A stretch of DNA of 64,000 bases from Shimazuella alba (GTDB lineage: Bacteria; Bacillota; Bacilli; Thermoactinomycetales; Thermoactinomycetaceae), in assembly GCF_009831235.1 (NCBI RefSeq), contig NZ_WUUL01000013.1, forward strand, positions 53,650 through 117,649, read 5' to 3'. The stretch's first letter is position 1; the number at the start of each line of letters is the position of its first letter. Below, piece by piece: positions 11,698 through 19,432 of this stretch. The notes under the pieces were generated by a model. That model was given only the letters and a program-made list of their open reading frames with translations. It was not told the origin of the DNA and searched no databases. The position numbers and the translations under genes were made by a program.

Positions 11698-12426
11698 ATG
11701 TCCTTTTCTGCAGCGGACGCCCTCGCTCACTGCCGTTCGGAGATCAAGCTCAGCAAGCTTGTGCTGTGGTTGCTGATGCTGTGCTTCCCGATCGCATCCC
11801 TCATTCGTTGCGACGTCTGGATGACGAAGCAGAAGGAAGAGTGGACGGCGTATCTCCGCCTTCAGGAAAAGCAGTTCGAGGAGTACCACGAGCTGCTGTC
11901 AGGCAAGCGCAATGTCCCTTCAACATCGGAGGAAACCATGGGACAGTTCCAGAAGAAAGTTTTCGTGATCGAGGCTGTCCAGTACACTGGCAGCAATCTC
12001 GACGAGATCAAGCAGTTCGTCGGCGCAGAGAACGTGAAGTCTGAAAGCGGACGGTATTACATCGTTACGCTCGAAGGTGACATGGATCTCAATACCCAGG
12101 ATTACGTGATCAAGGGTGTCGAGGGGGAGTTCTACCCTGTTCCTGCTTCTATCATCATGGAACGCTACGACTGGAAGGGCGGCATCAAGTACCAGAAAAA
12201 GCCGATCCTCGTCGAAGCGATCAAGTACACGGGAGATAATCTGGACCAGGTGAACGAGTTTTCCAACGGAAGTGTTGTTGTGATGGAGGGCAAGCCCTAC
12301 ATCCGGCACCACAAGGGAAACATGCTCCTCCGCCTGAGCGACTACGTTCTCCCGAATGCTGGAACCAGTGGCTACTTCGTCCACGAAGGAGAGCTCTTCG
12401 AGAAGACTCACGACAGGGTGAAGTAA
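11698..12426 (+). CDS. Membrane-anchored protein with a duplicated phage-type domain, GC-rich cassette gene
   Basis: The 242-residue protein starts at the ATG at 11698 behind TGGAGA. Residues of about 18-40 form one transmembrane helix (LSKLVLWLLMLCFPIASLI). The C-terminal 160 residues contain two copies of one module: FVIEAVQYTGSNLDEIKQF…DYVIKGVEGEFYP and ILVEAIKYTGDNLDQVNEF…DYVLPN…GYFVHEGELF. The pattern EA-x-x-YTG-x-N…GD-x-x-I-x-G-x-x-GE-x-YP is common in tailed-phage and prophage proteins of unknown function. Codon use is GC-ending. A tandem copy joined to a membrane anchor is unusual for that domain. Function unknown; phage kinship is my reading of the motif. Confidence 0.75.
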   Translation: MSFSAADALAHCRSEIKLSKLVLWLLMLCFPIASLIRCDVWMTKQKEEWTAYLRLQEKQFEEYHELLSGKRNVPSTSEETMGQFQKKVFVIEAVQYTGSNLDEIKQFVGAENVKSESGRYYIVTLEGDMDLNTQDYVIKGVEGEFYPVPASIIMERYDWKGGIKYQKKPILVEAIKYTGDNLDQVNEFSNGSVVVMEGKPYIRHHKGNMLLRLSDYVLPNAGTSGYFVHEGELFEKTHDRVK

Positions 12427-12557
12427 TCCCAGTCAGTTGGGTCGACTTTGGGACAGAAAGCTTTTTATAATTCTAATGAACACTCTTTTAAAAAAACTTC
12501 GTTGTTCTATTCTTAAAGGTGATTTCAATGCTTATTGCAAAGTCTGATATCCCAAAA

Positions 12558-12588
12558 TGGGCAAATAGATAAATATTCTGTTTGCCCA
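12558..12588 (+). terminator. Hairpin downstream of the 11698 gene
   Basis: TGGGCAAA (12558-12565) pairs with TTTGCCCA (12581-12588). An A-rich rather than T-rich stretch follows, so direction is uncertain. Confidence 0.35.
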
Positions 12589-12642
12589 CCATAAAAAAAA
12601 CAAATGTTAACATAGATTCCATTAAGGTGAGAACAAATTCAA

Positions 12643-12674
12643 AAAACGACGTGAAGATATCTTCGCGTCGTTTT
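12643..12674. terminator. Bidirectional terminator
   Basis: AAAACGACGTGAAGAT (12643-12658) pairs with ATCTTCGCGTCGTTTT (12659-12674) with one mismatch. A-run and T-run flanks suit both strands. It lies downstream of the decayed minus-strand gene at 12747. Confidence 0.7.
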
Positions 12675-12746
12675 AGTTCTATAATGAACTTGGTAAAATC
12701 TGCAACGCAAGTTATACATTATTCCCTTCATTCCCAAGTCAAGCAG

Positions 12747-13068
12747 TTACCAATCGCGCCATTCCTCTGTTATATCATCTAATTCTTTTAACCCCTTCCT
12801 TTCTGCTGCAATATCTATAAAATAATGTAATTTTACTCTTTCCAGTCTCGTAATAAAGTGATGTTTCAATATCCCAATCATTTATAGCTAAAAACAACAT
12901 CTTTTACACAGTTCATGATTTCTTCTTTGGTGGGATTCACCAGCTGAGATAACTGGGATATGTATTGGTCTAAAATAACATCCAAACTATTTATTATCTC
13001 TCGTATAGGTAGAGTCACTTTCCTCTTTTCTCTGTCTCCATATATGAATTGGATTATATGTATCCATC
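12747..13068 (-). pseudogene. Decayed or split small gene
   Basis: Two minus frames look coding. The upstream one reads …LPIREIINSLDVILDQYI… and …LVNPTKEEIMNCVKDVV… and ends at a TGA (12878-12880). The downstream one starts at an ATG overlapping that stop (ATGA, 12879-12881) and gives a 44-residue peptide containing RVKLHYFIDIAAERKGLKEL and ending TEEWRDW. The first frame has no good start codon. It may be one frameshifted gene of about 100 residues or a translationally coupled pair. The family is not recognised. Most of the 870-bp gap 12427-13299 is otherwise empty. Confidence 0.4.
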
Positions 13069-13299
13069 TCGTTTTTCACTTTTTATCTTCTCTCCCAATG
13101 TACGAATGCATCATTTTGTTTGTAATATTCATATATGCAACCATCAATAATATAATATACAAATATAGTATAAATCCCATTTATATTCATCTGAAAACTC
13201 ATAAATTGATATAGTAACATCATATTCATACCATTGTTAGGTTAATTGTATTATGATTGTTACGATTGCAAAAATTAAAGTCACCAAGGGGTTGTTTCC

Positions 13300-14082
13300 A
13301 TGAAAAAAGCCTTAACACTTATGTTTACCTTAACACTGATGTGTACTTTCATTTTCCCCAATGCGTCTTTTGCATCACCTGAAAAATCCCGTCACTCCTC
13401 TCTTGTAGCATTAGGTGATTCCATTATATTTGGCTACAATTTAGGGGAAAATAATGATACTCCCTCTAAGTATGCATTTCCCTATTTGATCGGAGCTACT
13501 ATTCATAAGAACGTTGAAAATTTAGGAATTCCTGGTTGGACATCTGATGATTTGTTACAAGCATTGCAAACCCCAAAATTTCAAACAGCGCTAAAAAAAG
13601 CAAAAGTTGTCACCTTAAATATTGGCAGTAATGATATCTTAAGCCTAGCTAGTAAATATGGGTTATTAAATCCAGAAAATGCACAAAAACCTATTCAATT
13701 AACCCCAGAACAGCAAGCAGGTTTTGACCAAGCAACTCAAAAATTTGCTAAGAACTTACCTACCATTCTTAAAAAGATAAAACATCACGCTCCTTCAGCA
13801 AAGATTGTTTTATATAATCTTTACAATCCAATCCCATCTGCATCTGTCTATTTACATCCTATTTCCGAGTCTATCCTTGGATCACTAAATACAATCATTG
13901 ATCAAAACGCGTCTAAATTCCATTTAAAAGTGGCAGATGCACACGCAGCATTTGACGAAAAGCAATATACGCTAGTTCGATTAGCTCAAAATGATGTTCA
14001 TCCAACGATAGAAGGACAAGAAGTATTAGCCAAATTAGGAGAACAGATTCTTCATAAAAAACCAAAATTAATCGCAAATTGA
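13300..14082 (+). CDS. Secreted SGNH/GDSL-family hydrolase
   Basis: The 260-residue protein has a signal peptide (residues 1-26, ending NASFA). The four SGNH blocks are present: Ser41 in ALGDSIIFG, a glycine in block II near residue 76, Asn111 in NIGSNDI, and Asp232/His234 in NDVHPT. Such enzymes are secreted lipases or esterases; the true substrate is not predictable. The start follows AAGGGGTTG. It is monocistronic and shares a bidirectional terminator with the LPKTA protein on the other strand. Confidence 0.85.
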   Translation: MKKALTLMFTLTLMCTFIFPNASFASPEKSRHSSLVALGDSIIFGYNLGENNDTPSKYAFPYLIGATIHKNVENLGIPGWTSDDLLQALQTPKFQTALKKAKVVTLNIGSNDILSLASKYGLLNPENAQKPIQLTPEQQAGFDQATQKFAKNLPTILKKIKHHAPSAKIVLYNLYNPIPSASVYLHPISESILGSLNTIIDQNASKFHLKVADAHAAFDEKQYTLVRLAQNDVHPTIEGQEVLAKLGEQILHKKPKLIAN

Positions 14083-14120
14083 ATTGATTTTTCTATCATT
14101 TTTAAGAAATCCTGATACTA

Positions 14121-14153
14121 AAAAGAAAAGTGGATTATATCCACTTTTCTTTT
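14121..14153. terminator. Bidirectional terminator
   Basis: AAAAGAAAAGTGGA (14121-14134) pairs perfectly with its complement at 14140-14153, between the SGNH hydrolase and the surface protein. Confidence 0.85.
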
Positions 14154-14166
14154 CTTTTGTATTTTA

Positions 14167-14811
14167 TTAGTTTTGCGCTCGAAAACGAAGGGTTAATGCT
14201 CCTCCAGCAATTAGTGCTGCACCAAGTACAATGACAGTTGGATAAGAACTTGCTGTTTTTGGTAGTGCTCCACCATTTGGTTTGGTTTGTACTGGTGTTG
14301 GGGTTTTTCCATCTGCAGGTAATGTAGTTGGTCCACCGTTACCCGCTGTTGGTGGTTCTATTGTTGGTGGTTCTACTGGTGTTGGCAGTGGCTTAGGTGG
14401 AACAGTTGTACCACCGTCATCTGTTGATGGCGGAGCTTCGGTGCAGTTGTTCACTACGATTTCTTTGCTCCAAATTGAACCATTTGGTTCAACCAAATGG
14501 AAAATATAACGTCCTTCTTTTCCATTTTCATTTTTGGTAACGTCATAGGAAATGTTATGCGCTTGCCCTTTTTTCAATGCTGGAATATCACCAGTAGCAA
14601 TTTTTTTACCTTGTTTTGGGTTACCAACTTTGGACCAGTATAGATCGTAATGGCCTGCTTTTTCGCTGTCGCCTTGCTCAATGTTAACGGTAACATCTAG
14701 TTTTTTACAATCTCCACTTGCTTGCGCTCCCCAGTTACATGCCAATGCCATGGTTGGTACTGCAAAAACAAGCGTAGCGGCGAATGCTCCAGAAACAATT
14801 TTTTTGAACAT
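14167..14811 (-). CDS. Sortase-anchored surface protein, LPKTA motif
   Basis: The 214-residue protein has a signal peptide (about residues 1-25, ending PTMALA). A compact extracellular domain of about 95 residues contains cysteines. A Pro/Thr-rich stalk of repeated PTPVEPPT-like units follows, then LPKTA, a hydrophobic helix and a basic tail (RFRAQN). That is the layout of a sortase substrate. LPKTA is close to the LPNTA recognised by class D sortases of spore formers, so anchoring by such an enzyme is inferred. The start at 14811 follows AAGGAG; the longer frame adds only a basic run. No sortase gene is in the window. Function of the head domain unknown. Confidence 0.8.
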   Translation of the reverse strand: MFKKIVSGAFAATLVFAVPTMALACNWGAQASGDCKKLDVTVNIEQGDSEKAGHYDLYWSKVGNPKQGKKIATGDIPALKKGQAHNISYDVTKNENGKEGRYIFHLVEPNGSIWSKEIVVNNCTEAPPSTDDGGTTVPPKPLPTPVEPPTIEPPTAGNGGPTTLPADGKTPTPVQTKPNGGALPKTASSYPTVIVLGAALIAGGALTLRFRAQN

Positions 14812-14972
14812 TTTGTCAATTCTCCTTCTCTTCAAATGGCTCGTGGTTGTTTAAATAAATATATTTCATATTCTAATAGATAACACCTTATTTGAAAGGT
14901 ATTAATAGTGTACTTTGTTTGAATATTTCTTTAAATAACATCTATCATTTTCTACTTTTCTTAATAAAATCA

Positions 14973-15008
14973 GCGCACGGCGAAATAGATTTCTCTATTC
15001 CGCCGCGC
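14973..15008 (-). terminator. Terminator of the 15016 gene
   Basis: GCGCACGGCGAAATAG (14973-14988) pairs with CTATTCCGCCGCGC (14995-15008), and on the minus strand GATTTTATT follows. Its core closely resembles the hairpin at 15587-15620, so the paralogous genes seem to have been copied with their terminators. Confidence 0.7.
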
Positions 15009-15015
15009 GAGTGAC

Positions 15016-15498
15016 TTACAGAATGAAGATTACAACCATCTGCATCTTTTCAGCCAGCTTAATCTGGAATTCCAAAAGAGCCTTCAACTTGTCATTTTCG
15101 GACTTCTTTCCCTTCTTAACAGCAAGGCAAGTCCCTTCAAAATGGAAAATCGACTGTTCCAGCTTCTTCGAAACACGACCTATACCACATACCCTGCGTA
15201 CAGGCTTCAGTCTCGGGTACTTATTGGCAAAGCCATGGGATATATCCTCTGCCAACTTCTGATCCTTTGGATCGGTGATCATGATAAATCCAGGCATCTC
15301 CAGAATTCTGATCACCTTTGGCCCCATGTCCGTGACCATTGTATCTACAGGAAACACTTGGCTCACGAGAATATGAATCTGACCACCGAGTATTTCTCGA
15401 AGACTAGTAGCCACTTGTTCCAAAGCCTTCAGGTGATTTGCATTGCCAACTTGGAAATTGTCCGGAAGATTCTTTACTGCATCGCTTAGGCTTCCCAT
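15016..15498 (-). CDS. Unknown 160-aa protein, paralogue of the 15629 and 17237 genes, GC-rich cassette gene
   Basis: No known family. It shares two blocks with the 15629 protein: an N-terminal LP-x-x-FQVG motif followed by a helix (about residues 11-40), and a C-terminal LxxFQxxLAEKMQMVVIFIL-like end (about 140-160). The middle holds beta-strands and a PRLKPVRRV segment aligned with FRWVRIYHPKG in the paralogue. Length and order are the same, so they are tandem duplicates. The start is an ATG behind AAAGGAAT with a TTGCAA-17-TACAAT promoter. Codon use is GC-ending. No signal peptide; the C-terminal hydrophobic strand is probably buried. Function unknown. Confidence 0.7.
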   Translation of the reverse strand: MGSLSDAVKNLPDNFQVGNANHLKALEQVATSLREILGGQIHILVSQVFPVDTMVTDMGPKVIRILEMPGFIMITDPKDQKLAEDISHGFANKYPRLKPVRRVCGIGRVSKKLEQSIFHFEGTCLAVKKGKKSENDKLKALLEFQIKLAEKMQMVVIFIL

Positions 15499-15536
15499 AG
15501 GATTCCTTTCTTTATCGGCATCGTTGCCTTGAGTAA

Positions 15537-15565
15537 ATTGTAATCCCTTTGCATATATATTGCAA
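15537..15565 (-). promoter_or_regulatory. Promoter of the 15016 gene
   Basis: On the minus strand, TTGCAA (15560-15565), a 17-bp spacer and TACAAT (15537-15542). It lies between the two paralogues, so they are transcribed separately. Confidence 0.6.
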
Positions 15566-15586
15566 AAAGATATTCCTAAACGAAGT

Positions 15587-15620
15587 GTGCGGTGGAATAG
15601 ATTTCTCTACTCCACCGCAC
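15587..15620 (-). terminator. Terminator of the 15629 gene
   Basis: GTGCGGTGGAATAG (15587-15600) pairs with CTACTCCACCGCAC (15607-15620). The loop and inner stem are nearly identical to the terminator at 14973. Confidence 0.7.
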
Positions 15621-15628
15621 GGTCCAGA

Positions 15629-16108
15629 CTACAGAACAAACACAAGTGTAGTCTTGATCAGCTCAGCGAGATTTCGCTGGAAATTTTGCAGCGCAACCTT
15701 CATTTCATTTGCAGAGGGGTTTTTCTGCTGACAAACCTCTGCCAACCTTTCGATTGCTACTCCGATAGTGAAACGTGAGCTCCCCTTCGGATGATAAATA
15801 CGCACCCAACGAAACCTAGAGTCAGACTCCAACAACTTTGCAAATCTTGCCGAATGCTTCTGATGAGCAGCATCTGCGATGAGAATGGAGGACGCACGAA
15901 TTTCTCTTATCGAGCCCTCGAGCAATGCATGCAGATTGTCCGCATCTACAGAGTCCTGACAAGGGTGGATACGAATCTTTCTGCCGAGCATATTTTCCAA
16001 ATGCTCCTGAACCAGCTTCATCTTCTCCAATTCCTGCTTCCCACCAACCTGAAAAATGCGAGGAAGATCTTTGATGGACTTGGCCAGAGCCGCCACTGAG
16101 GCACTCAT
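15629..16108 (-). CDS. Unknown 159-aa protein, paralogue of the 15016 and 17237 genes, GC-rich cassette gene
   Basis: Same unnamed family as its neighbour. The N-terminus reads KSIKDLPRIFQVGGKQELE, the centre holds IRASSILIADAAHQKHS and FRWVRIYHPKG, and the end reads LQNFQRNLAELIKTTLVFVL. The middle resembles an alpha/beta fold with a possible nucleotide-like strand-loop, but no catalytic motif is clear. The ATG at 16108 follows CAGGAGTG. It has its own promoter (TTGCAT-17-TAAAAT) and terminator. Codons end mostly in G or C, unlike ldcA just upstream. Function unknown. Confidence 0.7.
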   Translation of the reverse strand: MSASVAALAKSIKDLPRIFQVGGKQELEKMKLVQEHLENMLGRKIRIHPCQDSVDADNLHALLEGSIREIRASSILIADAAHQKHSARFAKLLESDSRFRWVRIYHPKGSSRFTIGVAIERLAEVCQQKNPSANEMKVALQNFQRNLAELIKTTLVFVL

Positions 16109-16148
16109 TTACACTCCTGGAAGTTATCAGCATAGTCGCCTTGTCTTT

Positions 16149-16177
16149 ATTTTACGTTTGAACGAAAATTTATGCAA
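16149..16177 (-). promoter_or_regulatory. Promoter of the 15629 gene
   Basis: On the minus strand, TTGCAT (16172-16177), a 17-bp spacer and TAAAAT (16149-16154), about 40 nt before the ATG. Confidence 0.55.
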
Positions 16178-16253
16178 AAGGATAAATCACAACAATTCAT
16201 GTAAAATAAATAAATGTGTATTATAAATAGAATAGAAATATAGAGGTGGACGC

Positions 16254-17165
16254 ATGATTATTCCAAAACCAATTTTCCAAGGAGCACGTATAGGAATCAT
16301 CGCGCCTGCAAGTCCAATTGATCCCCATCTCACTTACCAAGCGATTGATCAATTGAGCGAGATTGGCTATGAGCCTGTTTTAGGTGAAGCTATCTTTGAT
16401 CAACTTGGTTTTTTAGCTGGATATGATGAAGACCGACTGACAGATTTCCACAAGATGTTTGCTGATAAAACAATTGATGCGATCCTTTGCCTTCGTGGAG
16501 GTTACGGTTCCATGCGTATGATCGATCAGATCGATTATGATCTGATTCGCTGCAACCCAAAATGGTTGATTGGGTACAGCGATATCACAACTTTGTTAAA
16601 CGCGATCTATCAAGAAACAGGAGTAATGACCATGCATGGACCAATGTTAGCGGAATTACTGGGATCTGTTCATACCAATTGGTGGTCAGAACTCTGGCGT
16701 CGGGTGTCCAATCCTACTTGCCCGTATATGTATCCAAATATAAAAAAAGCCCAATGCCTCTTTCCTGGAGAAGCAGCTGGACCCATTATAGGGGGTAATC
16801 TAACTTTATTGGCAGCATCCTTGGGCACACCATATGAAATAAATACGACAGACTGCATTTTATTTATCGAAGAAGTTGGGGAAAACCCTTATCGCATTGA
16901 TCGAATGTTAACACAGCTTCGACTGGCGGGAAAATTACAGACTGCAAATGGAATTATATTTGGAGATTTTACAGACTGCAAAGCTCCTGACCACAAACCT
17001 AGTATTCCCGTAGAAACGATACTTTTGAATCATATGCAGCAAGTATGTACCCCTTCTTATATCGGTTTGCCAGCTGGGCATTCTTTACCTAACTATCCGA
17101 TCCCGATAGGAGCACCTACCTATATGGATGCAGATGCTTGTCTTTGCACCATTTTCCCTGAGTAA
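16254..17165 (+). CDS. LD-carboxypeptidase (peptidase family S66)
   Basis: The 303-residue protein belongs to the LdcA/MccF serine peptidases, which remove the terminal D-alanine from murein tetrapeptides during peptidoglycan recycling, or cleave microcin-like conjugates. Visible family blocks: IGIIAPASP at the N-terminus, LRGGYGSMR (80-88), the nucleophile Ser109 in GYSDIT, an acidic IEEVGENPYRID block near residue 205, and the catalytic His in LPAGHS near 275. Length is typical. The ATG follows AGAGGTGG. It is monocistronic and convergent with the 17237 gene, sharing a terminator. I cannot separate the recycling from the immunity subtype. Confidence 0.88.
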   Translation: MIIPKPIFQGARIGIIAPASPIDPHLTYQAIDQLSEIGYEPVLGEAIFDQLGFLAGYDEDRLTDFHKMFADKTIDAILCLRGGYGSMRMIDQIDYDLIRCNPKWLIGYSDITTLLNAIYQETGVMTMHGPMLAELLGSVHTNWWSELWRRVSNPTCPYMYPNIKKAQCLFPGEAAGPIIGGNLTLLAASLGTPYEINTTDCILFIEEVGENPYRIDRMLTQLRLAGKLQTANGIIFGDFTDCKAPDHKPSIPVETILLNHMQQVCTPSYIGLPAGHSLPNYPIPIGAPTYMDADACLCTIFPE

Positions 17166-17193
17166 CATCTATAATAAAAAGAGGTTTATCACG

Positions 17194-17222
17194 CTCAGGA
17201 TAACGAATATCGTTATCCTGAG
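17194..17222. terminator. Bidirectional terminator
   Basis: CTCAGGATAACG (17194-17205) pairs with CGTTATCCTGAG (17211-17222), followed by TTTTTT. It lies between ldcA and the convergent 17237 gene. Confidence 0.85.
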
Positions 17223-17236
17223 TTTTTTCATCAAAG

Positions 17237-17575
17237 CTACCAAATGGGGACGATCGACTCGACTCCCATTGCTTGCTTCAGGTAGAGAAGGAAGTCGGCC
17301 AAAGCGTGCTCAAAGGTCAGCGAATCTGCCTGTTCCAACCTAGAGGCTGCCCTGACCAGTACCCCTTCATTTCTCACAGGTGGGTGAGAGAAGTAGCCTT
17401 TAATAGACCACATCACAGATGGTCCAAGGAAATCTGATAATGCATTCTTTAGTTCCTTGGCAACTCGATTAGCTGCAATTTCCGCTTCTCCCGCACCGAC
17501 ACCGATGAGCTTTTCAAGATAGGCTGCTTCATACGCACGAGGTACTTTTTTTGTTGCTTCTACAATTTTTCCCAT
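17237..17575 (-). CDS. Unknown 112-aa protein, short third member of the 15016/15629 family, GC-rich cassette gene
   Basis: It shares the two end blocks of the longer paralogues: an N-terminal KKVPRAYE…AKELKNALSDF helical region matching LPxxFQVG…LREILG, and a C-terminal LADFLLYLKQAMGVESIVPIW end matching LxxFQxxLAE…VVIFIL. The central 45 residues of the longer members are missing, so it is a shorter form rather than a truncation (the start and stop are clean). The ATG at 17575 is preceded by GGATATAACG, a weak ribosome site. A strong TTGCAG-17-TATAAT promoter lies upstream. Codon use is GC-ending. Homology is at the level of eye alignment only. Confidence 0.65.
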   Translation of the reverse strand: MGKIVEATKKVPRAYEAAYLEKLIGVGAGEAEIAANRVAKELKNALSDFLGPSVMWSIKGYFSHPPVRNEGVLVRAASRLEQADSLTFEHALADFLLYLKQAMGVESIVPIW

Positions 17576-17613
17576 CGTTATATCCTAAGTTCAGCTGGAC
17601 GATCCTTACCGTC

Positions 17614-17642
17614 ATTATAAAGGAGGAGATAAAATTCTGCAA
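17614..17642 (-). promoter_or_regulatory. Promoter of the 17237 gene
   Basis: On the minus strand, TTGCAG (17637-17642), a 17-bp spacer and a perfect TATAAT (17614-17619). It sits just behind the spoIVFB stop. Confidence 0.65.
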
Positions 17643-17649
17643 ATTCTGA

Positions 17650-18486
17650 CTAACTGACTAAATCCTGTATTTTGCTTAGATCCCCATCTTCAAAATATCT
17701 CTTGAGCAGTCTCTCCTCTGGTATAAATCCTAATGAATTTCCTTTTCTATCCGTTAGTTCAAACACATGGTAACATTCTTTGTACCAACTATGAAGGATA
17801 GATGTTGTAGTTACCTGTTGTATTTGAACTCGGTGAATGGGAACATCGTGACTAATTCCATGGTGATGACGATGTAACAAAAAACGCAAATATTGGAGAT
17901 GATGTGCCCGCAAATGTTTTATGTTTGTCATCAGTAAAAAGAGTGCGATCGTAAACAAGGGAAAAGAGGTAAAGAAACCCCATCCAATTAAACCAATAGA
18001 AAACAAAATACTCGTCCAGTAGGTAAGCCTTATACAAAGATGGTAAGGCACTACATAACTCAATGCTGCTTGCAATACTCTGCCGCCATCCAAGGGATAG
18101 ATTGGTACTAGATTGAAGAGTGCAAGAAAAAGATTTCCTTGGATAAAATATGTTGTCCATTCCTCACTCCACCAACCAAGCCGAAAAGCAAGAAGGCTAA
18201 ACAATACCATCCAAACATGATGAAAAGGACCAGCTAATGCCACTACAATCTCTTCTTTAGCAGGAACTGTCCCCCATTCGTCTGTTTTTGCTACTCCACC
18301 AATCGGTAAAAGTTCAATTGATTGGATGCGCCAGCCATATGACCAAGCCGCTACAATATGACCTAGTTCATGGATAAGCACTAAAATACATAAAGTGATA
18401 ATTTCTAAAAAATGGCCAGTCCAAACCGAAATAACAACAAGCAGCCAAAACGTTGGGTGTAGGCGAATTTTTTGAAGTTGAGCCAT
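17650..18486 (-). CDS. spoIVFB: SpoIVFB, intramembrane metalloprotease for pro-sigma-K
   Basis: The 278-residue M50 site-2 protease has zinc ligands H39/H43 with catalytic E40 in HELGH and the third ligand D133 in NLVPIYPLDGGR. Several transmembrane helices are followed by a C-terminal CBS-like domain that senses mother-cell ATP. In Bacillus it cleaves pro-sigma-K in the outer forespore membrane and is held inactive by SpoIVFA and BofA. Its stop lies only 6 nt below spoIVFA, so the two form an operon. The usual downstream rplU-rpmA-obg block does not follow: the foreign 17237 gene is next. Confidence 0.93.
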   Translation of the reverse strand: MAQLQKIRLHPTFWLLVVISVWTGHFLEIITLCILVLIHELGHIVAAWSYGWRIQSIELLPIGGVAKTDEWGTVPAKEEIVVALAGPFHHVWMVLFSLLAFRLGWWSEEWTTYFIQGNLFLALFNLVPIYPLDGGRVLQAALSYVVPYHLCIRLTYWTSILFSIGLIGWGFFTSFPLFTIALFLLMTNIKHLRAHHLQYLRFLLHRHHHGISHDVPIHRVQIQQVTTTSILHSWYKECYHVFELTDRKGNSLGFIPEERLLKRYFEDGDLSKIQDLVS

Positions 18487-18492
18487 CTTCTA

Positions 18493-19236
18493 TTACCTTA
18501 ACGGAATGATTCCAGTAGGATCGATAAACTGTCCATTTTCTTGAAGTCCTACATAAACAAAATACTGGTTATTTCGTGGTTTAACTTGTCCGATAATTTG
18601 TCCTCTTTTCACATTATCTTTCACATGTAAATTTACTTTGCCGAGAAATCCGTACCAAGTTTCTTTGCCGTCCCCATGGCGGACAATAACTGTTTGACCA
18701 ATACCTGTCTTATCCCCAACAAAAATAATCGTTCCTGATTTTGCTGCTGCCACTGGAACATTTTTGGTGGTTTGAATCACCACTCCTTTTCGTTGCTCAT
18801 TGAAAGAGAGTACAATTTTCCCTTTCACTGGTGCTGCCCATTTCTCTATTTGTTTTTTCTCTCCAGAAAACACAGGTAATAAAGTTGGTCGACTTCCTAC
18901 TATTTCTTGATAATAGGCTGTCAATTTATCATAGGGAATTTTTTGGTTCCAAGCAGTATGAATCCATTCCTCGGCAGCTGGGTATCTGGAACCTAATACG
19001 GTAATCAAAAAAAGCATAGCTGCTGCTACCAATTGAAAAAGAAACACATTTTTGGGTTTCTTGTATTCCTTGTTTTTTGGTGTATCACTCCATTTCATAA
19101 AAGATTGCTTCTCTATATCTGTTTCTATTTCTTTTGGTTCCCATGATGGTTCACGCCTGCCTAATTCTAATTTCCGCTCTAAAGATCTTATCTTTTTCTC
19201 TCTATTCTTATTTAACTCATATCCCCAGTCCACCAT
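18493..19236 (-). CDS. spoIVFA: SpoIVFA, regulator of SpoIVFB (M23-like)
   Basis: The 247-residue protein has a charged cytoplasmic N-terminus, one transmembrane helix (about residues 66-84) and an extracytoplasmic M23/LytM-like domain (about 140-240: GTIIFVGDKTGIGQTVIVRH, WYGFLGKV, KRGQIIGQV). The metalloenzyme ligands are incomplete, as in other SpoIVFA proteins. It tethers and inhibits SpoIVFB until the SpoIVB signal arrives. It is first in the operon with spoIVFB, starting at 19236 behind GGGGTAGGG. The promoter should be sigma-E type; a symmetric TTGTACAA site lies just upstream. Confidence 0.9.
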   Translation of the reverse strand: MVDWGYELNKNREKKIRSLERKLELGRREPSWEPKEIETDIEKQSFMKWSDTPKNKEYKKPKNVFLFQLVAAAMLFLITVLGSRYPAAEEWIHTAWNQKIPYDKLTAYYQEIVGSRPTLLPVFSGEKKQIEKWAAPVKGKIVLSFNEQRKGVVIQTTKNVPVAAAKSGTIIFVGDKTGIGQTVIVRHGDGKETWYGFLGKVNLHVKDNVKRGQIIGQVKPRNNQYFVYVGLQENGQFIDPTGIIPLR

Positions 19237-19269
19237 TACATATCCCTACCCCTCATTGCTCGTACCAAT

Positions 19270-19318
19270 TTGTACAATCATATGATGAAGATGTGCGTCA
19301 TATGCTCCTATTGTACAA
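19270..19318. promoter_or_regulatory. Large symmetric site between spoIVFA and a small ORF
   Basis: Two copies of the palindrome TTGTACAA (19270-19277 and 19311-19318) flank an inner dyad CATATGA (19279-19285) and TCATATG (19298-19304). The arrangement is nearly mirror-symmetric over 49 bp. It could be a dimer-of-dimers operator for the divergent genes. Confidence 0.45.
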
Positions 19319-19341
19319 CTTGAAAAAGGAGGAAAATAACA

Positions 19342-19431
19342 GTGACAAAGATACGTGATTGGGTACAGAAAGTCTGGAAAGTATCTATCCAATGGTGTAG
19401 AGCAAAACTGCCTTCTAAGCGAGCAAACTAA
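19342..19431 (+). CDS. Small basic amphipathic peptide (29 aa)
   Basis: A GTG start sits behind a near-perfect AAAGGAGG ribosome site, and a strong terminator follows directly. The peptide is very basic and rich in Trp (three) and Lys/Arg, likely an amphipathic helix, with one cysteine. Such peptides may be membrane-active, regulatory or toxin-like. No homologue is known to me. It is divergent from spoIVFA across the TTGTACAA dyad. Its standing as a gene rests on ribosome site plus terminator. Confidence 0.6.
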   Translation: MTKIRDWVQKVWKVSIQWCRAKLPSKRAN

Positions 19432-19432
19432 A

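Noticed and set aside
11920..12411. 163-residue minus-strand ORF opposite the 11698 gene
   Set aside because: Also a GC-codon shadow; the plus frame carries the repeated domain, start and membrane helix.
12960..13214. 84-residue AT-rich plus-strand ORF
   Set aside because: No good ribosome site, low-complexity Ile/Tyr/Phe content, and it lies opposite a better minus-strand coding signal.
14282..14509. 75-residue Gly/Val-rich plus ORF
   Set aside because: Antisense of the Pro/Thr stalk of the LPKTA protein.
4308..17575. Prophage as explanation for the GC-rich genes
   Set aside because: No terminase, portal, capsid, tail or integrase gene is present, and host genes are interspersed between the cassettes, so an integrated prophage is not supported.
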